Of a DNA stretch of 36,043 nt, positions 28,834-36,043 are shown in pieces. Source of the DNA: Mitosporidium daphniae (lineage: Eukaryota > Microsporidia); the NCBI RefSeq assembly GCF_000760515.2, contig NW_013546345.1, forward strand, positions 1 through 36,043. The letters are read 5' to 3'. The notes beneath the pieces are model-generated. The model searched no databases, was not told the origin of the DNA, and worked only from the letters and a program-made list of their open reading frames with translations. Position numbers and translations under genes: made by a program. Numbering within the stretch: position 1 is the stretch's first letter; each line of letters opens with the position of its first letter.

Positions 28834-30681
28834 ATGGTCAATTTCAACGCCGACATGGATGGCGCAAAAGAGCCCGGGTTGTCTGCCTCTATTGCAGATG
28901 AGGAGTGTTTCGGATCAATTGCAATTATTAGGAAAAACAAAGACACCGAAATATTCAAAATGCGTGAGCCAATGTGCATTATTGGAAGGTACAATTTAGC
29001 CTTTGCTTTCTTCTAATAGGGGTCCACAGTCTCATATTGTCATTAAAAAATCGATTGTGTCCCTCAAGCATGCCGTTATTACCACTTCCTCCGACAAGAG
29101 CAGTGCTCATATACAGAATGTTGGTGGAAACGGCTTGTATTTGAATAACATTTTTGTTCCAAAGATCGATCCCTCGACAAACGCTGCCACGGAGCCCCTT
29201 CCGCTCAAATCTGGCGATGTTTTTCACATATTCGGTACGAACGCTTTTATTTATCCTTGCTTGTAGGGCAAAAGTTTGAATTTAATCTTGATCCAGTCTC
29301 AGTCTCAGTCTCAGTCTCAGTCTCNGTCCCGGTCCCGGCCCCATTATCACCATCTTCAACCGTAACAAGGCTGAACACACCAAAGCGAAAAAATCCGCAA
29401 GATGGCAGCGATCAGATGGCTAGTGTTTCATCTCCAAGACGTGTAACTTTTGTTGATGAGATTTTATCTCCCCATGCCGACTCGATAAAGCCCAAAGATA
29501 TCCCGATTACCCAACAAAAGGCCCAAACTGAGCATGCTAATGAGGACCTGGTTTCTGGCCTCGCCTCGGAGCATTCTGATGGCACTGGAAGCGAGGTTTC
29601 TCAGCAAAATGGCATCACTAGTAATGGTGGTTCTGAGCATCATGCCGAAGGCTTTTCATTGGGCATTTCACAAGAACAAAAAGACGAATCTATCCTCGCA
29701 TCTGTCTTCTCAGACATAAAGGAGCCATCTTTAAGCTCCAATTTGGCCCCAAATCTTTCTCCTCTAATAGTGATAGAGAGGGCTATCAACGACCACACAA
29801 GCGATATTCAAATTGCCGATGATGGGCCTGTTGATACAAATGACCCCAATTCTTTCCAACACCGCAAAGTGCTGCCTCCAAACAAAAGTGATCATTCTCA
29901 ACTTTCTACGACAAATCCAGATTCTATTCTTGGAACTGATCAATCAATATCAGTTGTATCAGCTTCCATTCAGCTTCCTAAAGAAGATAAATTATCTTCA
30001 AGCTCGTCTGTGCAAGATATTCTATTACCAGTGATAATTGATCTTCCCCAAATGAATTGCAACATTGATGATGGACAGGTAAGTGCAAACGACAATTTGC
30101 CATCTGAGGATCGGAAAAAGTCCATCGAAACTGAGCCAGATGGCATTTCTTTTCAACATACTGGGCAGATCGTAACTGGGCTTTTAGAGACATTATCACC
30201 TCGACGATCCGAAAGGTTGACCAAACAAACGGACCTTAAGGGCCCTGGCTTTTCGTCACCTATGCCACAAAAACAACCTGAGAAGCTTTTGGCAATTGGT
30301 CATGATGTGGAAAATAACAACATATTTTCCTCAACGGAAGCTAATGGCGTTTTTACTTTAAAGACGAGAAGGCAACTTAAACGGCCTTTTTCTGATAAGG
30401 AAAATATCCCTGAAAACAGGATCGGAATTTCAAACAAAAACAATATCAACCATCAGCTCGAACTTTCCAAAGACATCTCTTTCATGAATAGCCATCAGCT
30501 CCTGTTGGAAGATAGGGTCCAGCATGTCATGTCAGAGCCGGATTTGCTATCAACTGGATGTAGCACGCCAATTTCTGATAAAACAGCCCCAAACAAGCAT
30601 TCGAGCGCAAGAACTCCTAGAAGTGCTATTTCTGTTCGCAAGTCTACACGAATAGCAGAAAAAGTTACACAAATTAAATAA
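28834..30681 (+). CDS. FHA-domain protein with PP1-docking RVTF motif and KEN box
   Basis: Exons 28834..28988, 29020..29234 and 29267..30681 (introns 31 and 32 nt); 594 aa. The FHA domain is at about 18-128: CIIGRGPQSHIVIKKSIVSLKHA holds the phosphothreonine-binding GR..S..H arrangement, followed by GNGLYLNN and SGDVFHIFG. A Val-Ser hexanucleotide repeat follows, then S-P-R-R-V-T-F with RVTF at 182-185, a PP1-docking motif. The long tail has CDK-type sites (LSPRRSERL, SARTPRS) and KENIP at 501-505, a KEN degron. N-terminal FHA plus RVxF recalls Ki-67 or NIPP1. The undetermined base 29325 is the wobble of TCN, so Ser is certain. Confidence 0.85.
29295..29337 (+). repeat. CAGTCT hexanucleotide repeat grading into CGGTCC
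   Basis: Five to six tandem hexamers encode alternating Val-Ser and then Val-Pro just after the FHA domain. The repeat includes the undetermined base at 29325, probably left by repeat polymorphism or assembly trouble. Confidence 0.8.
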
Positions 30682-30835
30682 TTGTCGATTACATCGAATT
30701 TCTAGCGCTCGTTTTGCACGTAAAAGAACTCGTGTTGTGATTTATTTCTATTTGACTATATGTACATAACAATCGCTTTTAGTTGGAGCTCCATAACTAT
30801 ACTGGGGAGCTTTGATATTGCGTTGGCTGCACAAG

Positions 30836-31615
30836 TTATGGCGAAAGAGACCTTGGTAGGATATAACTGAGTCTTGAGCTGAGAGATGGATACCTAAAGA
30901 GGAGAAAAATTATTGAAGTAAAAGAGTATCTTGGTGGAGGGATTATATTGTCTATGGAATGGGAGAGGATTTTCCCGTCTTTATCAAACGTAAAGTACGA
31001 ATATCCATTTACGATATGCTCCTGAGGAGGGCCCTTAGAGAAAAAGCGCTCTGGATACACGCCCTCTTCAAATCTTTTTTTAAAGTCCTTGAATGAGTGG
31101 TCATTGTGTGCATTGAGGAATTTCATACACAAATACAATCTTCTAGTGAGAGGATACATTATCACAAAAGACATGAAGGTAGGTGGATACCGGATAATTT
31201 TCATCTTCCATTGGATGGTAAGCAAATTGGACTCTTTAATAGCTGACTTGTCCGGGAAATTAACTATTTGAACATCAATTTTCGATTGTGTACATCGGCG
31301 ATTTCGATTGGAAGGTGTATTTTGATCAATTCCACACCAGAGCTTTGCAATGCTTAGATTTAGAAAAGAAAAAAAGCTTCTATAGGAGGAGAGGCCGTAT
31401 ATTCGCACGTTAAGTGGCTTGATTGATAGCAAAACATTTTCTTTGTAGTTTTCTGCGCTTGTCGAAAGATGGTGAGATGCGTTGAAGAAATTGAGAACAT
31501 CTGCTTGAGCGGCCAATATTGACTTGCCCAGCTGTATGTCTCGGGCCGGTGGGGACGGCTTGCCCAGCGATGTGAAGAGTCTGGATCGAGTAAAAGAAAA
31601 AACCTCAAATGTCAT
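30836..31615 (-). CDS. DUF2358/C6orf136-like protein, probably mitochondrial
   Basis: 259 aa, single exon. The N-terminus (MTFEVFSFTRSRLFTSLGKP) is basic and Ser/Phe-rich like a mitochondrial presequence. The body has LGKSILAAQADVLNFFN, YKENVLLSIKPLNVRIYGLSSYRSFFSFL, a TIQWKMKIIR strand and GYSYFTFDKDGKILSHSIDNIIPP. This order resembles the NTF2-like DUF2358 domain (strand, 'dGlI..H..d', Pro) from memory, with moderate confidence. The last 30 residues are hydrophobic/Ser-rich and unlike the family. It is transcribed away from SmD1 across 99 nt. Confidence 0.6.
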   Translation of the reverse strand: MTFEVFSFTRSRLFTSLGKPSPPARDIQLGKSILAAQADVLNFFNASHHLSTSAENYKENVLLSIKPLNVRIYGLSSYRSFFSFLNLSIAKLWCGIDQNTPSNRNRRCTQSKIDVQIVNFPDKSAIKESNLLTIQWKMKIIRYPPTFMSFVIMYPLTRRLYLCMKFLNAHNDHSFKDFKKRFEEGVYPERFFSKGPPQEHIVNGYSYFTFDKDGKILSHSIDNIIPPPRYSFTSIIFLLFRYPSLSSRLSYILPRSLSP

Positions 31616-31696
31616 GGAAATTGATAATTAACAAGTTTAATTCCCAATAAATAGTGAAATCTTTCGCATTTGCAGTTTATAACCAGGCTAATGGAC

Positions 31697-31710
31697 ATTA
31701 ATTTTTAGTT
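31697..31710 (+). promoter_or_regulatory. ATTAATTTTTAGTT upstream of SmD1
   Basis: Identical over 14 nt to the element before the CDK gene (17789-17802, opposite strand). It ends 4 nt before the ATG. A GT at about 31674 would make it the end of a 34-nt 5'-UTR intron. Confidence 0.35.
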
Positions 31711-31714
31711 TCAC

Positions 31715-32166
31715 ATGAAGCTTGTCCGGTAAGTGGTCCACCTGCAGTTTGTTTTTTCATCCATCGCATGGATTCTAGATTTTCTTCCCTTTCAAGCTCC
31801 CAATGTTAATTTTAGGTTCTTAATGAAGCTCAGCAACGAGACGGTCACCATTGAGCTGAAAAACGGGACTCTTGTTCATGGCACCATCACTGGACTCGAC
31901 ATTCATATGAACACACATCTCAAGACAGTCAAGGTTACAGTGAAGGGCAGGGATCCTGTCTCCGTAGATACGATGAGCGTCAGAGGAAGCACCATTCGGC
32001 ACTACATTCTCCCAGATGCGCTTCCATTGGACAATTTGCTAATCGACGATACTCCAAAGAGCGTTTCTAAGCGCAAAGAACCAGGTAAACTCCAAAACAT
32101 CTTATTTGCATAGTCGCCATCAGAGGCCGTGGACGAGGCAGAGGCCGTGGGCGGGGTCGCGCATAA
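31715..32166 (+). CDS. SMD1: Spliceosomal Sm protein D1
   Basis: Exons 31715..31728, 31816..32084 and 32114..32166 (introns 87 and 29 nt); 111 aa. The short first exon encodes MKLV plus two bases of Arg. The second gives [22 protein letters not shown] (Sm1), [22 protein letters not shown] (Sm2) and PLDNLLID. The third supplies the [14 protein letters not shown] tail, the substrate for symmetric arginine dimethylation that binds SMN. It is a core protein of the U1, U2, U4 and U5 snRNPs. The first intron is long for this window, with a perfect GTAAGT. Confidence 0.98.
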
Positions 32167-32536
32167 TTTGTATTATAAATGTATATTTCCGAAATCCTGG
32201 ACTTTTCTTTGAGTTCGATCTTTGTGTTTGTTTTCATTTTCCCAATTTCGATTTCTACTTTCCTGCAATCGATTTTTTTTCATGTAATCGATTTTTTCGC
32301 ATTAAAGCGTGTCTTTTGGGCGGGTCGGCTGCCACAATTCTTCCTTTTCAGGAACACACTGTGTGGTGCAGTTATGCCATCAATTGTCAGGAACTTCACA
32401 TTTTCTGTTGTGTAGAATCCGTTACATTGATGGTAGATTAAACCAGTCTTGAGAGTTGTCTTGGGGCCTGTATCTTTCCCCTTGCCATAGTATTTTGACT
32501 GACATTTTTATTCTTTAAATAAATGTGCGAGCTTTT
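32167..32536. other. 370-nt spacer after SmD1 with an unassigned minus-strand frame
   Basis: It starts with the SmD1 3' end, T-rich, with two copies of AATCGATTTTTT around 32265-32300. On the minus strand one frame is open from about 32510 down to a TGA at 32280 and reads like protein (for example IYHQCNGFYTTENVKFLTI), but it has no Met. It could be an exon spliced from the gene at 32755: a 65-nt GTCGAC..CAG would join in phase after SLAHLSYL. I cannot identify it. Confidence 0.3.
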
Positions 32537-32755
32537 CTATATTTCCTCAATCGATATGTCGACAAGGTAGCTGAGGTGCGCTAACGATCTTCTGGTGTTT
32601 TCCCCCAATTCTTGATGAATAGACGTTATTGTTTGAAGGCTTCCCTTGCTATCGACAATGGGGGCTTGTTGATGGATTTTTCTAATAATTCTATAGCAAT
32701 TCTCGAGAATCCTCTGGTAAGCAGAAATTAGATGCAGATGGATTTGCTGTAGCAT
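32537..32755 (-). CDS. Small unknown helical protein
   Basis: 72 aa from ATG 32755. It is wholly helical in look, with heptad-like Leu/Ile (HLHLISAYQRILENCYRIIR ... LGENTRRSLAHLSYLVDISI). There is no signal peptide and no Cys cluster. Size and pattern would fit a small subunit of a coiled-coil complex (DASH-, Mediator- or BLOC-type), but no family is recognised. Its start lies 49 nt from that of Pab2 on the other strand. The 3' end may differ if it splices into the frame at 32280-32510. Confidence 0.5.
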   Translation of the reverse strand: MLQQIHLHLISAYQRILENCYRIIRKIHQQAPIVDSKGSLQTITSIHQELGENTRRSLAHLSYLVDISIEEI

Positions 32756-32804
32756 TAGGGTTGCTTAAAAAATATCAGGAATTAAATTTTAATTTTATTA
32801 TTTA
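32756..32804. promoter_or_regulatory. 49-nt divergent promoter of Pab2 and the small unknown gene
   Basis: It contains TTAGGGTT (32755-32762, overlapping the minus-strand start) and GGAATTAAATTTTAATTTTA, similar to the spacer at 28786-28833. Confidence 0.45.
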
Positions 32805-33526
32805 ATGGCAGACGAAGGCGAAAGTATCAATAGGAATGCCGAAAATGTTTGACATTGTTTCCTATCGTTCGTAGGAGCTGGAGACGATGAAAAGGAAGCT
32901 TGTTGAGATGGAAGAGGAAGCCTTGAAGCTTCGAAAGATGCAGGAGGACTCTGAAAAGCAAGACGATGGTATTTCACCTGAAAAGGAGACCACCGATGCC
33001 CGCTCCGTGTACATCGGCAACGTCGATTATGGAGCCTCTCCAGAAGAATTGCAAAAACATTTTGAGTCCTGCGGTGTTATCCAGCGAGTTACCATTCTTT
33101 GTGACAAATATTCTGGACATCCAAAGGGGTTGCGTATATTTGGTTTATTGTAGGTTTGCCTATGTTGAGTTCAAAGATGAAGAGTCCGTTGCAGCTGCTG
33201 TGGCGCTTAGCGAAAGTGTCTTGCGAGGACGGCTGATAAAGGTGCTTCCAAAGCGGACAAATGTGCCTTTTTTCCAACTTGCCCAGCAAAGAGGTGGGTA
33301 CAGAGGCTACCATCGGGGTGGATATCATCACCCCCCTCCGCCTCAACCATACTATCCACCCGCATCTTATTACTACGCACCTCGGGGCTCAAGAGGAGGA
33401 TATGCATCCGCTAGAGGAGCTAGCAGGTATCCGAGGGGAGCCTCTGGGTATCGAGGCGGGCGAAGAGGAACCTCTGGGCATTCCAGCGCAGGCTCTCTAT
33501 CTGGCGACGAATCAGGTTCCAAATAA
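32805..33526 (+). CDS. Nuclear poly(A)-binding protein Pab2/PABPN1
   Basis: Exons 32805..32846, 32875..33128 and 33154..33526 (introns 28 and 25 nt); 222 aa. After [14 protein letters not shown] the spliced frame gives the family helix [23 protein letters not shown]. An RRM follows at about 57-133: [45 protein letters not shown] and [12 protein letters not shown]. The C-terminal 85 residues are Arg/Gly/Tyr/Pro-rich (RGG-type), as in PABPN1 and fission yeast Pab2. It binds nuclear poly(A) and controls tail length or exosome decay. The first intron begins GTTTGA and the second GTTGCG, both unusual at +3 but required by frame. Confidence 0.95.
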
Positions 33527-33621
33527 ATAAGGAAGCTTTTTTGAACCTTCAATGCCTCAAAATTGTAATTAAAAGCAAATTTAATGTTCCATTGCCAGGT
33601 GATCGCGAATATTTAAATTAA

Positions 33622-35145
33622 ATGGCTGGCCTGTGGAAATTGGCGGCACCATCTTTTTTAAACGCCACCTGTTTGGTGGGCATCCAAAAAAGGCTATACT
33701 CGACAAATGTTAGTTTCGGTCGTTGCTTATGAAATAGCCACTTGTGACAAAATTGGAAGAGCTGATCCCGATTAGAAGAAGGCTTGTTGAACGCATCAAA
33801 TCCGAGCATGGAAGCAAGATCTTGGGAAATGTTAGCGTCGATATGGTTGGTATTTGTATTTGATTTTTCTGTAGGCATATAACGGAATGAGAGGCATTAA
33901 GGCATTGATATACGAGACCTCTTTGCTGGACCCCGAAGAGGTACATATTGGCATTGCTGATCGCGATGCTAGGGCATCCGATTCCGAGGACTGACAATTT
34001 CGCAATGCAGGGAATTGCTGCCAAAGGCGCAGAATGGAGGCTCTGAACCGCTTCCAGAGGTCATTTTTTGGCTTCTTCTGACAGGCGAGATCCCAACATG
34101 CACGCAAGTCGAAGCGCTTTCCGATGATTGGGCTCGTCGCGCAGCAGAAAATCCCATCCCCGACTATGTGCTAGCTGCCATTGATTCTTTTCCGCCCTCT
34201 TTGCATCCAATGAGCCAGCTGAGCTCGGCCGTATTAATGCTGCAGAACAGGAGCGAGTTTGCACGTCAATACAAAGCTGGCGACCTAAAAAGGCAAAATT
34301 ATTGGCTCCCTGTTTTCGAGGATGTTAACAACCTAATTTCTCATCTTCCTCAACTGGCATCCAGGATTTATCGAAATGTATTTAAGAAGCATTGTCCGGT
34401 GGTCCCTGCCGATCCAAAAATCATAGACTGGGCGGGTCGCTTTGCCCAATCACTTGGGATTACAGATGGAAACTTTCTTGATCTGATGAGACTGTATATA
34501 TGTATCCACACAGATCACGAGGGTGGAAATGTATCTGCACATGCCATTCATCTGGTTGGCTCCTCGCTTTCGGACCCATATTTAGCCTATTCTGCCGGGC
34601 TCAACGGACTGGCTGGGCCTTTGCATGGCCTTGCCAATCAAGAGGTGCTCGAATGGTTGATGAAGATGAAACAATGCCTTGGCGAAGGCCCTACCGACGA
34701 GCAGGTTGAGGAATATTTATGGAAGTGTTTGAAAAATGGCCAAATTGTTCCTGGATACGGCCATGCTGTGTTGCGAAAAACGGACCCTCGATATCTTTGT
34801 CAACGCGAATTTGCGCTAAAAAACATGCCCGACGATCCACTTTTCAAAATCACCAGCCAGCTCTATAAGTTGGCACCAAAAGTATTGGCCCTTCATGGAA
34901 AGACAAAAAATCCTTGGCCCAACGTGGACGCCCATTCTGGAGTATTGCTGCATCATTACGGATTATCAGAGCAAGATTTTTATACCGTTCTGTTTGGAAT
35001 TTCACGAGCACTTGGCGCGCTTTCTGGGCTGATTTGGGATAGAGCCCTTCTTTTCCCAATTGAGCGTCCCAAAAGCCTTACATCTGAAGCGATAATGCAA
35101 ATGTTTGAAGGCCCGCAAATACCCGTGTCTTCATCATGCCGATAA
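33622..35145 (+). CDS. CIT1: Citrate synthase, mitochondrial
   Basis: Exons 33622..33708, 33738..33845, 33875..33940 and 33973..35145 (introns 29, 29 and 32 nt); 477 aa. The presequence [20 protein letters not shown] ends at a likely protease site in KRLYST. Spliced frames give [39 protein letters not shown] and [16 protein letters not shown]. Catalytic His residues lie in [13 protein letters not shown] and [16 protein letters not shown], and the Asp in [15 protein letters not shown]. It condenses acetyl-CoA with oxaloacetate in the TCA cycle. Together with COQ2 it shows a respiring mitochondrion. The three N-terminal introns cluster within 270 nt. Confidence 0.97.
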
Positions 35146-35388
35146 AGATAAAAACTTGAAGCTTTCCAGCACACTTAAACCTTAGCACCTTAATTTGAAC
35201 CCCATAAAGTGAGTCTCGTTTATTTCAGGCCTCTATCAATATGGGTGCCAGGGGCGTTGTGGCAGTGACCATAGGCTGCTAATTTGGGTGTGTTTTCCCG
35301 CAATAAACATTGACGCATGTGGTCCATTATCGGTGCGGGCGTCCTCAAATCGCAAAGCAAATTTCAAGTGGCGGCGCTATGCTGGGCT

Positions 35389-36040
35389 TTATCCGTCAAC
35401 TATTTTCAAAACAGTTGCACACATGGGTAGACCGACCAACCGAAAAAGCATTCGGTATTCCAGGTCAAATCCACCTGTATTTCCAATAAAAATCCATCTC
35501 AACGACCAGCATGGTATCCCAAATCGTGTTTGCCGCATTTTCAAAAAGTATCTTGCAACATTTTATCAATTTATTAACGGGCCATTAGAGGCCTCAACTC
35601 CTACGTCCATCTCGGCTACTTTTCCACAAATCCCATTGCCGATGCAGCCCGGTAAGAATTTCATTCGATAATTCAACTTCTTGCTCAATCCCCAAGCCAT
35701 TTAAACGGAACCGAATGACTGCTCCATTCACGATGTCGTCCCAGGTTAGCCGTCGATAATAGCACAGATTTACGCCAAAAAACTTTGAACAAAAAGACTG
35801 GGTCAGAGGATGTGAGACTTTTTTTGTATTTGATTGACACAAGTTGGGATCTGCTTCTCGAGCACTGTAAAGGTTATTGATGTGTAAAATATCGCTGGCA
35901 CAGCACGGGATAGTTCTTTGCAGAACGAAAAATATTATCTCAAAAGTGGTGAGAGAAGGACGAATATGAATTCCAATCGAATAAATTGTATCGGAGACAT
36001 AGCTGGTCAGAAAGTGGCAGCATTCGATACAAAAAAAGTC
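35389..36040 (-). CDS. Unrecognised protein, 5' part beyond the window
   Basis: Partial. Exon (minus) <36040..35628 is open in one frame with no Met, so the start is upstream or spliced. A 76-nt GTGGAA..AAG intron (35627-35552) would join in phase to 35551..35389. The second exon reads FLKMRQTRFGIPCWSLRWIF, then GNTGGFDLEYRMLFRLVGLP and a TAA. The first exon includes IGIHIRPSLTTFEIIFFVLQ and YYRRLTWDDIVNGAVIRFRL. Both parts look like folded protein and override a plus-strand open frame (35288-35671) that has no ATG near its start. The intron has a weak acceptor, so the junction is tentative. No family recognised. Confidence 0.45.
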
Positions 36041-36043
36041 TCA

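Noticed and set aside
32179-32415. Hydrophobic 78-residue plus-strand frame after SmD1
   Set aside because: T-rich 3' region gives Phe/Ile-rich translation by composition; the opposite strand reads more like protein.
35288-35671. 127-residue plus-strand frame after citrate synthase
   Set aside because: It starts at GTG with no ATG before residue 46, and overlaps two better minus-strand exons.

Overview
This window is nuclear DNA of a compact, intron-bearing fungus from the Rozellomycota/early Microsporidia branch, of the Mitosporidium or Paramicrosporidium type. That placement is my inference. It rests on about 25 genes packed with 50-330 nt spacers, very short spliceosomal introns (28 of the 35 I modelled are 22-36 nt, and 31 of 35 end in TAG), AAATTT-rich stretches just upstream of start codons, and conserved proteins with shortened architectures. 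The lineage is not a canonical microsporidian. It keeps a mitochondrial citrate synthase, a CoQ-biosynthesis prenyltransferase (COQ2), a TRIAP1/Mdm35-type CX9C protein and 6-phosphogluconate dehydrogenase.

Layout, left to right. 1-2174: 3' part of a Snf2/Sth1-type remodeller. 2410-3951: amino-acid transporter. 4041-5508: nucleolar FKBP. 5688-7688: secreted GH18 chitinase. 7807-8173: TAF13. 8276-8668 (-): ribosomal protein uS8. 8982-10216: secretory-pathway protein kinase-like protein. 10469-11246 (-): cysteine-rich secreted protein, copy 1. 11474-13016: 6PGDH. 13163-13444: lone SGS domain. 13491-13940: Snu66/SART1 C-terminal domain only. 14081-14902: unknown. 15016-17785 (-): CDK9/Bur1-Ctk1-type kinase. 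17848-18105 (-): cysteine-rich copy 2. 18309-19138: secreted CAP/PR-1 protein. 19330-20522: compact Acinus. 20557-22131: Rrb1/GRWD1. 22464-24183: membrane-type casein kinase 1. 24307-25491 (-): COQ2. 25624-27856: PPP4R1-like HEAT protein. 27992-28109: a single 5S rRNA gene. 28156-28452 (-): cysteine-rich copy 3. 28526-28785 (-): Mdm35/TRIAP1. 28834-30681: FHA protein with an RVTF PP1-docking motif and a KEN box. 30836-31615 (-): DUF2358-like. 31715-32166: SmD1. 32537-32755 (-): small unknown. 32805-33526: Pab2/PABPN1. 33622-35145: citrate synthase. 35389-36040 (-): partial unknown gene.

Two themes stand out. The first is RNA and transcription: remodeller, TAF13, CTD-type CDK, SmD1, Snu66, Acinus, Pab2, uS8, Rrb1, 5S rRNA. 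These fit a genome that still splices. The second is an exported set: three paralogous small secreted proteins sharing an eight-cysteine, Opy2-like module, a signal-peptide kinase, a CAP protein and a chitinase. The three-member cysteine family and the secreted kinase are the best candidates for undescribed parasite-host or cell-surface biology. All exon boundaries are hand-made from reading-frame continuity, GT..AG ends and family alignment from memory. No search was run.
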